Source: Undaria pinnatifida (lineage: Eukaryota > Sar > Phaeophyceae > Laminariales > Alariaceae). Taken from it: a stretch of DNA of 64,000 nucleotides. The translations under genes and the position numbers were made by a program. Below the pieces are notes generated by a model, which made no database searches, had not been told where the DNA came from, and saw only the letters and a program-made list of their open reading frames with translations. The stretch lies in the NCBI GenBank assembly GCA_012845835.1, contig JABAKD010000023.1:24259046-24323045 (forward strand). Reading direction: 5' to 3'. This document shows, one piece after another, positions 34,934 to 46,400 of the stretch (positions are counted from its first letter, which is position 1; each line of letters starts with the position of its first letter).

Positions 34934-35199
34934 TGTGAAGTTATAGGTGGGGACACAGAGTGCCCCCTGCAGGTCTGCCAATTGAGCAGGTCCTCGGAGA
35001 GTACTCACTTTCGTTCCTTCGTAAAGATATAGCTTTATTGGTTTCCACCAGAGCCCGGGATAGCTTCTGAGATCGGAGACACGTGCCTCCGATCTACTTC
35101 CGAGCTTTCCCGAATATAAAACGTCAACCTTATCATACGAAAACATCCAAATGATATCACATTCGGATACTTATAGGCCTTTCGAGGCCGTATCTAACA
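34934..35199 (-). repeat. 5' LTR of element B copy 1
   Basis: 266 bp, TG to CA, about 93 percent identical to 21699-21966 by eye. It is flanked on the left by the candidate PBS and on the right by GGTG and then the second half of an R1 repeat. Confidence 0.85.
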
Positions 35200-35203
35200 G
35201 GTG

Positions 35204-35275
35204 TGAGTTCGACGAATTTCGGGTCAATACCCATATTTTGAAGCTGCTTGCTGATACTTGTACTATACTACCGTA
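35204..35275 (+). repeat. R1 repeat, right half split by element B
   Basis: Begins TGAGTTCGACGAATTTCGGG and runs to TACTTGTACTATAC as in the copies at 21.1 kb and 40.6 kb. Its left half appears to be at about 21684-21698, on the far side of element B. Confidence 0.65.
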
Positions 35276-35282
35276 ATTGTGC

Positions 35283-35437
35283 GAGTCATCGCACAGGCCG
35301 GAGTCATCGCACATGCCGGAGTCATCGCACATGCCGGAGTCATCGCACCCTTGTGCGTTAGTTTTTCAAGTTTTGAATAATTTAATTCATTTTCCGCACA
35401 GGAGTCGGAGTCATCGCACAGGGGTGCGATGACTCCG
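35283..35437. repeat. 18 bp direct repeats and a 14 bp-stem palindrome
   Basis: GAGTCATCGCACAGGCCG-type units repeat 3.7 times from 35283 to 35349. At 35406-35437 CGGAGTCATCGCAC and its exact complement flank four bases. The shared GAGTCATCGCAC word suggests subterminal binding sites of the adjacent pogo-like transposon, as in the element at 18.5 kb. The matching far end near 38.7-38.9 kb is too weak to define. Confidence 0.7.
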
Positions 35438-35953
35438 ATATTGGTGCCACCTTCGAGCGTGAGGTTGCATGCTGTGGAGTGTGTCCTCAGGATAAAAGTT
35501 GTGCCACGATCTGTTTTTCTAGCGGTTTGTAACCGGGGCTCACCGCTGTTTGTAGCAGGTGCATATCATATACATACATGAAAAAAAACTCTCGCTTATG
35601 TTATTTTTTATTCGGCGACCGCACCAAAAAGAACAAAAAAAAAGCACCACCGGCCCTGCCACGATGCGGTGCTGACCTACCTAGTACTGCTGTACCTCAT
35701 GCAACGGAACGACGGCAGCCGACAACTCAGTACCTACCTACCTACGATACACCTCCCTTCCGCCGTTCCTCCTCTCTTCGCAGACAACACCACAAACCAA
35801 CTCGAATCCTACCGTCACCAGTCGTTGCACTATACCTACTTCAAGTACAGAACAAGGCACCAAACGTCTTCGTGTGTACTGGCCGAGACCACCTACCACG
35901 GGCCGTGCCCGCCGGCACATCGAATGTACCTACCGTCCCCGGCTAGAAATGAT

Positions 35954-38383
35954 TCACAGCTCGTCGTCTACCACCTCTACCTCGCACCCCGCCTCCACAT
36001 GTTGTACGAACTCTACGTCGTTGTCGCCTTCCAAAAGCTCTACATCGCTGTTCTCCACCTCGCCGGCGGGCAGCAATGTCGCGTCGACCTCTTTCTGTGC
36101 CACGGTGATGAGGTTCTCCTTGGCAGCGTCGCCCGCGGGCTTAGCTGGCAGGCGAAGTGGGGGGAGAGAAACGCCAGGGTGTGCTTCTTCCCACTCGACG
36201 CGGTGATGCTGAAGAAGCTCGCGGGAGCCGGCGTCGAAGTTGTGCACGCACCAGTCGTGGTCCTCGCTCCCATCCAGTGCAAGCGTGAGGCCGCAGATCT
36301 TGAAGCAAGTCTTGACCTTGTCCGTGGTGATGGACGCCCACGCCTTCTTTCACCACGTAGACACGGCCCCACGGCCCGGCGGCCGCAGCTTGCCTGTCTT
36401 GGGATCAGCGACGGCTTTGGCGCTGTAGGTGGTGTACATTCACCGCAGGAGCCGCTTCATCTGCTTGTTGAGCATGCGGTCCAGCGGCTGCAGAAGAGGA
36501 GTCAACCCGCCCGGGATCAGGAGGACCGTGGTGTTTGCTCGCTGCGTAGATCGTCTTTGAACGCCTGGTCGCGGTGGCACTTGAAGTCATCCAAGACCAA
36601 GATGGCGGAGCGCTGCTGCATGATGCTCCCGTTGTTCGGGAGGAGCTGCCAGCTCTCCGACACCCACAGCTTGCACTCCCGGGCGTCACACCAGCTGCTC
36701 TCCTGCACGCCGAAAGACATGCCCCCAGCCGGGTGAATGTTCTTCGTGCGGTTCGCCGGGAGGATATCTGCCGCGATGGACTTCGCCCGTGGCTGCGCTC
36801 GCTTGCCCTTCCCCCGCGAAGCCGGCGGGATGAACGGCGTACCCTTGAAGATGATCCGCTGAGGCACCTTGCCGCCGTCCGCCATGACAGCGAGACAGAG
36901 CGTGAATCGCTCCTTCTCCTTGCCTGCGTGGAGGAAAACAATCATGAGTTGCAAGGAGGGGTCGTCAGGGACAACGAGAAAACCAGACACAAAAGAGCTG
37001 CAAATACTGTATTCGGCAGTTGGTACGGTTAATTAAATAGGTACGAGTACAGGTGGTGCAATACAGCAGCAAATTTCTGACGAGGCAAAAACAATACCTG
37101 GTACAGCAGTAAATTTCGGACGAGGAAAAATGCATACACACGCAAAAAGGTACAGGTGCTGCAATACAGCAGCAAATTTCGGACGAGGAAAAATCAATAC
37201 CTGGTACAGCAGTAAATTTCGGACGAGGAAAAATGCATACACACGCAAAAAAACACACGACACACATAAAAAAAATAACAGCTACGTATAAACAAAGTAA
37301 ATTAATTATCAAACACACTTTCAGAACCCTTACCTCCGGTGCTGATATGAGCGTCCTTCGCACCCTTCTTCTCCAGGGTTGTCTCCACCGACATCTCGTG
37401 CTGCACCGGCGCCTGGTCCATGTTGCCGAGCTCTTCGAAAAGCTCCTTCGTCACCGACTCCAATTGCGTGGGACTCAGATATTTTCCCTCAACGGGCTTC
37501 TCGCCAGGAGCACACGGGTTTCGCCGAGCGTAGGTTTTGCCGGCGCGCTTCAGGAGGGCGTCGCGAAGCTTCATCACCGTCGCCCACGCCATACCCTCGT
37601 GTCCTTTCGGGGGCTTTTCGCCCACGCTGGTGCGGCGGCGGATGCTGAGCCCATGGCGGGCGCGAAAGCGTCGGTACCAATTGTTGAACTTTGCGCGGTA
37701 TCCGTCCGCTTCCTCCGGCGTCGCGGTGGCAGACAGGCCGCCGAGGGCGTCAGGCTTCAGCTCCAGCAACTTGTTCATGACCTCCCTACTGCCACACCCG
37801 CGGTGCGCCTTCCGTTGCACGTTGATGAAATCCATCAGCTGCTCTTCGACCCTGGCCGTCGAAGGTGCAACTCCAGGGTGCATCACTTTGGCTTCGAGGA
37901 GGAGGGTTTGCTCTTGATAGCTTTTCTCATATTCGCCTCGTCGCCAACCCAGTCGACGACACGCCGTCGGTCGATGTTGAGGACCTTTGCTGCTCCGGAG
38001 TTGCCCACCTCCTGGCCATCTTCGCAGATGACTTTCGTGAATTCCACAACTCTCAGTTTGAACCTGATCGTGTAGCTCCCTTTTCCTCCTACAGCTTAGG
38101 ACCTTTCGACTACGAAGCCAGGCTCCGGGTACTTGCGCTTGGCGTGGTGAGCCGGCGGTGGGTTGGTCGCCGCTAGCATTTCGTCGATGGCCTCCCCTGC
38201 TGCCCGCGGGTCCGCAGGTGGCGTGGCTGACGCGCCAGAAAGCGGGACCGCAGCAGCAGTTGTAGCAGGTGGAGGAACAGCAGTAGATGCTGCTGGAGAG
38301 GCAGTAGCAGATGCGGCAGTGGGAGCAGTAGTAGAGGCACCACTCGGTGCGGCGGCAGCCGCCGCGCCTGCACCTTCCGACAT
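35954..38383 (-). pseudogene. Pogo/Tigger-like transposase, nearly full length, one intron
   Basis: The ATG at 38383 starts an alanine/threonine-rich leader. The first helix-turn-helix (SGAAKVLNIDRRRVVDW) follows an in-frame TAA near 38100, and a frameshift near 37925 precedes the second, CENPB-type domain (NNWYRRFRARHGLSIRRRTS). The DDE domain starts with GNMDQAPV (first Asp). A 410 bp GT-AG intron (37333-36924) joins STGG to KEKERFTLCLAVMADGG in frame. The second Asp is in ILVLDDFKCH. After a frameshift near 36540, LIPGGLTPLLQPLDR supplies the third-acid region. The C-terminal tail is acidic. It is a dead copy; the family cuts and pastes at TA. Confidence 0.8.
37047..37252. repeat. 103 bp tandem duplication inside the transposase intron
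   Basis: Two units start GTACAGGTG(G/C)TGCAATACAG at 37047 and 37150. Each contains two internal copies of AGCA(G/A)(C/T)AAATTTCGGACGAGG, one with a C-to-T change. The array fills half of the 410 bp intron. Confidence 0.85.
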
Positions 38384-38994
38384 GGTAGAGCGTGTTCGTG
38401 TGTGCTGAGTTGCGACAAGCACATCTCTCGGCTCTCGGGTGATTTTTTAGTTACCAGTAAATCGCCGCTTTTGCCCTTTTCCGCCGCTTTTTTGTCGGTT
38501 GGGTTTTTTGTGTTTTTGTGCTGTGTGTGCCCTGGGTGCGGTACGAACGAACCGCAGGAAGGCAGGCACACAGGCAACAGTGCCTATCAGTTTCCACCCT
38601 AGGGGCGTGTTCCGTGTAGCACATAGTAGAGTGAGGTGTCGCACAGGGAGGACGTTCAAAAGGTGCGCCACCAGTACAGCAGTGGGGGGTGTGGTTTCCT
38701 CCGTATCGCACATACATGTCGGCTGCACAGGGGTGTGCGTTCACATCACACCCTGTCACCCTAAAAAAACATTAAAAAAATCCCACCCGGGAGTCGGTGA
38801 GCCTTCCATTCTCTCATTATTTAGATATCTGTTTACAACAGTCGCTGATCGCACTAAATATTAATCTTCATATGATACCATTTATATTACTGAGCCATGT
38901 CATCATGCAAGAGTTGCAAAGTTGTTTCCCCGCGTTATTATGGGGGGAAAAAAGCATCTCCCCCTGTTAATTACAGTGGCTATTGGTACTTATG
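38384..38994. other. Transposon flank, no gene seen
   Basis: Should contain the 5' end of the pogo-like element. GCACAGGGGTGTGCG near 38728 recalls the palindrome at 35406, but no clear terminal inverted repeat could be matched. Confidence 0.4.
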
Positions 38995-39365
38995 ACAGCG
39001 AATCATCTATGCTGAGGATGGTGCTTTTTGTTGAGGATGAAAAACAGTCGGAAAAATTCCGAGCAACAGCAAAAACATTTTCTCCGAGAAATATTCCAAC
39101 GGCTGCGTGTTGGACACAGCACATTGTCAGCGTCGTCGTGAGATGCGTGGCTTGTGTTGTCCCACACACACCGCACGACTCTGCTGCGATAAGGACTGGA
39201 CCTCGATAGGGCACGGATGAGTACAGAGGGCGGGAAAAGGTTGTGTCGGGGTCGGAGAACAACACAACGAGCGGACGCATGCCGGAGTGAAAAAAAATTG
39301 CTCGTCTTGGTTGACGAGTCACGTCGGAGAAGTTCTTGTTCTGCTCCTGACCATAACTAATACCT

Positions 39366-40320
39366 CGCCACATAGAAGCAAGTACCACCCTCACCAGTTG
39401 ATACGCTCTTGCAAATTACGCTACTCTACTGACGCGAGGAGGTTTGGAGACGATTGGTGCCCTACAGGGCTCGAGTAAGGAGGTGGTGTCGTGGGCTACT
39501 GTTGTGTTGGGCGGACGTTCATGCAATCAACCCAGCACCCATGTCTCAAACCCTAACCGGACACTGTTCTTACTCCTCACCTCTACGGAAATCTCCCCAC
39601 AGAGGCCAGATCCACCCCAACCAGCAGACACACCATTGAGCCTCACATTACTCTACCGCCGCAAGGAGGTTTAGAGTCGATCGGATATCCAGGACCCGAG
39701 TTAGGAAGTGGTGCAGCCGACTGCTGTACGCACTTGTCGCATCGTGGTGCGGCGGAATTTTGATATTGTTCGGCCTGGCACACTCCCTCAAACATCGATC
39801 GATATGTGCTGGTGCTTGCTCTTCACCGCTACCAAACTCTCCCCACAGAGGCCAGCACCACTCCCAACAGTCGGTACGCCGTTCAAACTTCCACAGTAGT
39901 ACTTGTAGCGCGAGAAGGTTTGGGGTCGATTGGTTGTCTAGAGAGGGCTCAGTTTAGGAGTGTGGTACTGTCTACTGCTGTAAGCTGTGTTGAAGTAGGG
40001 GGCTGCCGATTTGTTTTTTCAAACCGTCACCCGTCCGTGTGTCTGGAACCTCGATCGAATTGTGCTTGTGCTTGCTGCTACGGTAACCTCCCCACAGAGG
40101 CCAGCACCACCGCTGTTAGTCGGCATGCCTAGACTATGAAACTTGAAACTAATGCCGCTCGACTGCACGGGCGCGAGGAGGATTGGAGTCGATTGGTTGT
40201 TGTCTACGACTCGAATCATCCGAAGCACACATCTGGATGATGACTTGTTTCAGGTTCCCCGGCGGACCGCTAAGAATCGCATGTTCGCGAAGTGTTGGAA
40301 GATTAGTTTTTTTTAACCCT
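39366..40320. repeat. 230-250 bp degenerate subrepeats of the foldback arm
   Basis: Unit starts at 39366, 39596, 39841 and 40090, marked by CCCACAGAGGCCAG(C/A) or a degenerate form. A GA(G/A)GTTTGG-(G/A)-GTCGAT-like core comes about 75 bases later and a GCTTGCTCTTC-like end near the unit boundary. The fourth unit extends past the arm into the spacer. The right arm carries the same units in reverse. Confidence 0.75.
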
Positions 40321-40601
40321 CGAGACAAAACATTTGGGACATTCATTTAAAAATTACCGAATTTGGCCTGAAAACGAATCTCGTCTATTCCAGTACTTCC
40401 AGGAATCAAATGTCGCTCGAACATCCGACCGACAATTGTTCTGAACATGAAACCTTCCAGAAGTTGACCCGTAAATTGTTTGAAACCCAAATTCGCCGAA
40501 ACGGACTCGACGCGGTACTTGATGGTCCGACGGACCTGTGATACAAATTATACTCAAATAAACTGTCCTCCCTTTCACAGCACGCAGGCAGCGTCTGTCT
40601 G

Positions 40602-40770
40602 TCTATTTTATAAACAAATTTCCAGGACGTCAGCCGTGAGTTCGACGAATTTTAGGTCAATACTCATCTTTGCAAGCTGCGTTGTTGGTACTTGTAATAT
40701 ACAATATAGATTAGTTTTTATTTAGAGGGTCGTACTTTTGGTCCACTATAATGGTAAGTGTTGGTATTTT
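40602..40770 (+). repeat. R1 repeat in the foldback spacer
   Basis: ATTTTATAAA, then GACGTCAGCCGTGAGTTCGA, then TTGGTACTTGTAATATAC and a tail AATGGTAAGTGTTGGTATTT shared with 21358-21380. It is the best preserved single R1 copy here. Confidence 0.75.
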
Positions 40771-41240
40771 TACTTTGGGTGGGGACATGCCGTTTGGAAG
40801 TGCATTCTTGTTGACCACACCCCATACCCACCACTCTATGTCAGTGCGGTTTATCCAGAGTCTGAGAGGAACAGGCAGTAAGAGGGGAGAGACAGGCTCA
40901 ATCATTGATGACCCGCGGCCGTCGTCTCTTGTATTTTGCGTTTCCGCCACGACAGCAGCGTACCTTGTCTGCTGTGCTAAGTACTTCGTACATCGTTTTC
41001 AATCAATGACCACCTGCTGTGCTGTACGAAGTATAGTCTAGTCTAATACGTTTGCTTCTTTTGCTGTTGACCACAGCAAGGCAACTAACAGAAAGGAGCC
41101 TTTGCACTGCCAAGAGCGAGCGAACTAGATAAACGCTCCCGAGCCACAGCCTACATATACTGCTTCTGTAGCTACAGCAGCAGCAGCGGCAGAAGCAGCA
41201 ACGGCAGCAGCATTGCTGCTTCTCTGTTGGAGAGGTAAGG

Positions 41241-42325
41241 AGCAAGCACAAGCACAATTCGATCGAGGTTCCAGACACACGGACGGGTGACGGTTTGAAA
41301 AAACAAATCGGCAGCCCCCTACTTCGACACAGCTTACAGCAGCACTAGACAGTACCACACTCCTAAACTGAGCCCTCTCTAGACAACCAATCGACCCCAA
41401 ACCTTCTCATGCTACAAGTACTACTGTGGAAGTTTGAACGGCGTACCGACTGTTGGGAGTGGTGCTGGCCTCTGTGGGGAGAGTTTGGTAGCGGTGAAGA
41501 GCAAGCACCAGCACGTGTCGATCGATGTTTGAGGGAGTGTGCCAGGCCGAACAATATCAAAATTCCGCCGCACCACGATGCGACAAGTGCGTACAGCAGT
41601 CGGCTGCACCACTTCCTAACTCGGGTCCTGGATATCCGATCGACTCTAAACCTCCTTGCGGCGGTAGAGTAATGTGAGGCTCAATGGTGTGTCTGCTGGT
41701 TGGGGTGGATCTGGCCTCTGTGGGGAGATTTCCGTAGAGGTGAGGAGTAAGAACAGTGTCCGGTGAGGGTTTGAGACATGGGTGCTGGGTTGATTGCATG
41801 AACGTCCGCCCAACACAACAGTAGCCCACGACACCACCTCCTTACTCGAGCCCTGTAGGGCACCAATCGTCTCCAAACCTCCTCGCGTCAGTAGAGTAGC
41901 GTAATTTGCAAGAGCGTATCAACTGGTGAGGGTGGTACTTGCTTCTATGTGGCGAGGTATTAGTTATGGTCAGGAGCAGAACAAGAACTTCTCCGACGTG
42001 ACTCGTCAACCAAGACGAGCAATTTTTTTTCACTCCGGCATGCGTCCGCTCGTTGTGTTGTTCTCCGACCCCGACACAACCTTTTCCCGCCCTCTGTACT
42101 CATCCGTGCCCTATCGAGGTCCAGTCCTTATCGCAGCAGAGTCGTGCGGTGTGTGTGGGACAACACAAGCCACGCATCTCACGACGACGCTGACAATGTG
42201 CTGTGTCCAACACGCAGCCGTTGGAATATTTCTCGGAGAAAATGTTTTTGCTGTTGCTCGGAATTTTTCCGACTGTTTTTCATCCTCAACAAAAAGCACC
42301 ATCCTCAGCATAGATGATTCGCTGT
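41241..42325. repeat. Right inverted arm of the foldback
   Basis: Reverse complement of 38995-40076 with roughly ten differences and a 3 bp length change. Each arm also contains the same 134-codon frame reading toward the arm's outer end, but the frame has no known domain and its ends follow the repeat, so I do not call it a gene. Confidence 0.9.
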
Positions 42326-42331
42326 TTTATG

Positions 42332-43471
42332 TTACTGAGTCAGGTCATATATACGAAGAATCGATTAATTGGAAGTACACCTTGTACTCATCATGGTAAA
42401 TCAACGCGTTGGAGCATCGATTAGACTATAGTGAGCATCATCGGCAAGCTGTGGTATACTCATGGTACTTTCCTTGTAGAGGCAGTGCACAGCAGCCGTG
42501 TATGTCCAGTCCGTCCCATCCTTCCTGACTTTGTATGGTCGCTCCAATATAAATGCTTGTATCCCGTCCATGATGACATGTCATTCTCGTTTTTCTTGGA
42601 CCGCACTTCTTTTCAGTTATATTCACTCTTATACTAAACTCCTTCATCACCAAATGTTCACCTGTATGTTTGCCGCATATGAAGGAAGTCTTTCAGTTTT
42701 TCACCACCTGAACAGCTAAGCAATGCACTTGAACATGCCACTAACGCTCCCTGGTTCCCCTCAGTCACTACCAGACGGTACTGTAGCACAAAAGGCTGAG
42801 CTCAAGCCTTGATTCCGCACACAACGAAGGTTGAAGCAAGGAACCAACACCGAATGAATGTACAAGCAAGTGCATTGCTTATTTTGTAGTTGTTTTTCCA
42901 TGATCTTGATTGAAGTACCTGTGTACGAAACGGAAATACAAAAAGATTAGTTAATCCGTTTCACGGCTATATTTCATGTATACGTACTAGACAGTAAGAG
43001 GCAGATAAGTTGGGAGACCAGTCATAATGTCACTTATTATTGAATTTTGCAAGCGTGAGGTTGGTTCTGTTGACAAGTAGATACATTTAACAATCTTGAA
43101 GTTGGTTATATGTTGAGAAAAAAATTAGTTAGGGTTTCATCTTAGCTTTTCATAATGTAATGCATTATTTTGTGTCTCCCAACCAAATATAACTATTGTC
43201 GTTTTCATCTGGCAATGATTTTCGAGAGTAGTTGATGTTTGCAGCATGAGACTGTTGTTACTTGGTTTGAGACTTGGAGGACTGACTGAATTGAGGACCG
43301 GAATTTTGATTTTGAGTTTGTTGGGGTTTTGAGTTTGATATGAGTTCATTACGATATGACGATGTATCAACCCTGCGATGTAGTGCCTTGTCATGCACAA
43401 AGCAGGGGGGATATAAGTGTATAATGAGGAGAGGGGATGTTGGTTGCCCTCATGAGCATGACGGTTATGTC
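42332..43471. other. AT-rich DNA left of element C, no gene seen
   Basis: No repeats or domains noticed. The pol frame of element C extends upstream to an ATG at 43340, but its first 44 codons have no counterpart in RT and appear to be flanking DNA fused to the element. Confidence 0.5.
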
Positions 43472-46400
43472 AACGAACAATCAGTTATACCGGTCTTGCC
43501 GTTGCCAACGGTAGATGACCTACTAGCTGATCTCGGTGGTGCCCAGGTTTTTAGTACGATGGACCTGGTCAGCGGTTTTTTTCAGTGCTCCATACACGAA
43601 GACTCCACCCCCCTGACTGCGGTATGCACTCAATCCGGAAACTGGGAGTGGACAGTTATGCCGATGGGACTTGCGTCTAGCTCAGGGTGGTTTCAGTCTA
43701 TCATGCTCCGCGTGTGCGAGGGTTTGGAGCGGGTACGTTTATTCATTGATGACATCGTCTGCTTTTCCAAAAATGGGGGTGAACATGTCAACGATCTCCG
43801 GAAGTTCTTGGAACGACTCACTAATTTTAATTTGAAACTAGCACCAAAGAAGGCGCACCTCGGAGTCAAAATGGTGAAGTTTTTAGGCCACCGGATAACA
43901 GCCGAAGGCATCGCGCCAGACCCCGGAAAAGTAGAAGCATTACTAAAAATGCCGATGCCTACAAACGTCAGTCAGCTGCGCTCACTGATGGGAGCAGTGA
44001 GTTACTACAGGAAATTTTTGCCAAAAATGGCCGCGGAAACGAAAACGCTGAATGCACTACTGAAGAAGGGGGCCCGTTTTGAGTTCACAGCGGAACACAC
44101 TCAGATCGTGCAGACCTTGCTAGAACAACTATCGAGCCCCAGAGTCTTGGCTTTTCCAGACTTTCCCGCGGCAATCTCAGGGGACCGGCCGTTCCAATTA
44201 ATCACGGACGCGTCAGTGGACGGGCTGGGCGCCGTGGTCGAGCAGGAGCAGCGGGATGGTACGACACGTCCGATCTGTTTCCTAAGCCGAGCAACGCTTC
44301 CCAACGAAAAAAATTGGAGCGCGACAGAACTTGAGTGTGCCGCCATAGTATGGGCCGTGAAGAAAAACCGGCAACTGTTCTACGGTATACCATTCGTCGT
44401 AATAAGCGACCACCAACCGCTAAAGAGCCTTGAGAGCCTCGCAACGAAAGTTAACCGCGTACAACGGTGGTATGACTTCTTGAGTGCATACACGTACAAG
44501 TTAGTGTACCGACCAGGAAAATTGAACGGGAACGCGGACCTCATGTCTAGACTGCCGTTGCCGGCAACAGAAGACGCCCTCGACGCTAAGCTACGCCTGA
44601 CTGACCCCACGGACATTGACGTTTACTTTATAGGTGCCAGCGGAGTGCAGCCTCGGTTACGGGGACGGGCGGGAACATTCTTGGGTGGCCTGGCAATGCC
44701 GGCGGGCGACCATTCTGAGGGGGGGGAGAAGGAACATCGACCGGCGCCACCAACCACGGACGAGCAGGCGCGACTGTCGTGGCAGCGGCTACAGAGGGAC
44801 CGAAAATGTAAGCAAAACCAGACGAGACCACCGGAGGGTCCGCGAGTGTATGCGGTACCTGACGACAGTCCGCTGACCTATCCCGACGAGAGTTCCGTAG
44901 TCCGCGGCCAACTAGAACCCGGCCTAATGTTGCACGCATGCCCAATGACCAAGGAAGGAAGGGAGCTTCTAGGCTCAAGGTCAAAGCAGGACGTGGCAGT
45001 AATAAATCCAGGTGAAGGAGGCGATAGCGCCGGGGCAGGGGCCGAGGCGGGTCAAATCGATGCCGCACTACTCGAAATCCTAAAGGAGGAATTTAACAGT
45101 GAAGCGGCATGCGAGTTTGGGGAAAATCTATGCCAGAAAACGGTAAAAGATTGGGCGGCGGCACAGGGTAAGGACGACACTGCGCGGGTAGTAATGACGT
45201 GTTTAGCAAATGGCACACCGAGCAGCGACATAACCGGGGACGGATTAAACCCAACAGTGGACGTGCAGGAAGTGAAACGGTTAGTAGCGCAAGGTGAACT
45301 AATGGAACTTCCCAACTCCGATAAACTGCTCGTCCGACGTCCGTCGCGTGTCCCTGCGGATCGTCCGAACAGACATCCCGGACAATACGAGAGGTTGCTG
45401 GGAGACGAGCCGGTGCGGACCTACGTGCCGCTGCTGCTGAGACCATGGGTGATGGACTGTGCGCACAAGGAGGCAGTACACCTGGGCGAAAAGGTGACTC
45501 TGGGTCTGTTACAGCGATTTTATTGGTGGATTGGCATGGCTGAGAGCGTAAAGTGGTGGATTCGAAGATGCTATACTTGCCAGGCCCGAAAAAGCACGAG
45601 GCAAACTGTGCGGTGGCCTCTGATATCCCTTCCCTTGCCGAACAGACCAGGACAGATGGTAGCTTTCGACCTGTTGGGACCCTTGCCGACCACGGCTAAA
45701 GGTAATGCGTACGTATTCCTAGTGGTGGATTTATTTAGCAGACACGCGGAGGCATACGCGATTACGAAAGAGGAGAAAACTACGGAAGGTTGTGCTGCAC
45801 GGTTAGTACACGATTATATTCCGAGGTGGGGGTGCCCACATACCTTTTTATCTGACCGCGGAACGGAATTTGTGTCAGTAGTGTGCCGGGGGGTTTTGAA
45901 AATGCTGGGGTCCGTAAAAAAGTACACGAGCTCATACCACCCCCAAACTAATGGCATGGTGGAGAGGTTGAACCACACCCTGTGCCAAATGTTGGCCTAT
46001 CTCATCGCAGACGACCAAAAGAATTGGGACGAGATGTTATTGCACGCCATTGCAGCCCACAACAACAACGTGAGCAGGGGTACAGGCTTGGCGCCCAATG
46101 AAGTACACATCGGGCGTTATCCACGGTTGCCGATGACGATCTTAGAAGGTAGTGGCGTGAAAGGTCACCAGAGCGAGAAAAGAGACCACTTCGACTACTT
46201 GGGGTTGATGCGGGATAGGCAGGTGCGCGCGTATAACCTAGTAAGGGAGGAGGACCGGCTCACAAAGGCGAAGCATCAAGCCGCAAACGATGAGATCGAG
46301 CAAATTATGAACAACAAAACGAGGTTCGAAACGGGAGACTGGGTATGGGTGTATGACGACCACAGCACTATCACGGGAGGAGGGAAACACGTAATAAAAC

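Larger units (their letters stand above)
21699..35199 (-). mobile_element. Element B copy 1: 13.5 kb decayed Ty3/gypsy retrotransposon
   Basis: Minus-strand order is LTR (34934-35199), PBS, repeat-rich leader, gag, RT, RNase H, integrase, chromodomain, C-terminal module, PPT and LTR (21699-21966). The LTRs are about 93 percent identical. The 4 bp next to each LTR are GGGG and GGTG, a one-mismatch version of the 4 bp duplication seen around copy 2. Joining the two flanks recreates an R1 repeat (TCAG-x-x-GTGAGTTCGACG). This strongly supports a single insertion, although the LTRs could belong to different events. Every gene is broken. A MITE has inserted into gag and several tandem arrays have grown in the leader. 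Confidence 0.65.
38995..42326. mobile_element. Candidate Foldback-type element
   Basis: Two arms of 1082 and 1085 bp (38995-40076, 41241-42325) are inverted and about 99 percent identical, separated by 1164 bp. Each arm is built from about 240 bp subrepeats, as in Foldback/Galileo elements, whose long inverted ends contain tandem repeats. TTATG lies immediately left of the left arm (38990-38994) and again one base right of the right arm (42327-42331), consistent with a 5 bp target duplication. There is no transposase. A post-insertion inverted duplication is the main alternative. Confidence 0.6.

Noticed and set aside
33998-35146. 382-codon minus-strand open frame.
   Set aside because: It begins inside the 5' LTR of element B and runs through the leader. 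The LTR copies at 21.7 and 59.7 kb do not preserve it as a long protein.
35954-38994. Attempt to define the full terminal inverted repeat of the second pogo-like element.
   Set aside because: The left side has clear GAGTCATCGCAC repeats, but the right side near 38.64-38.86 kb offers only partial matches, so element limits were left open.
38990-39394. 134-codon frame present in both foldback arms.
   Set aside because: Both copies come from one inverted duplication, so identity is not evidence of selection, and no domain was recognised.
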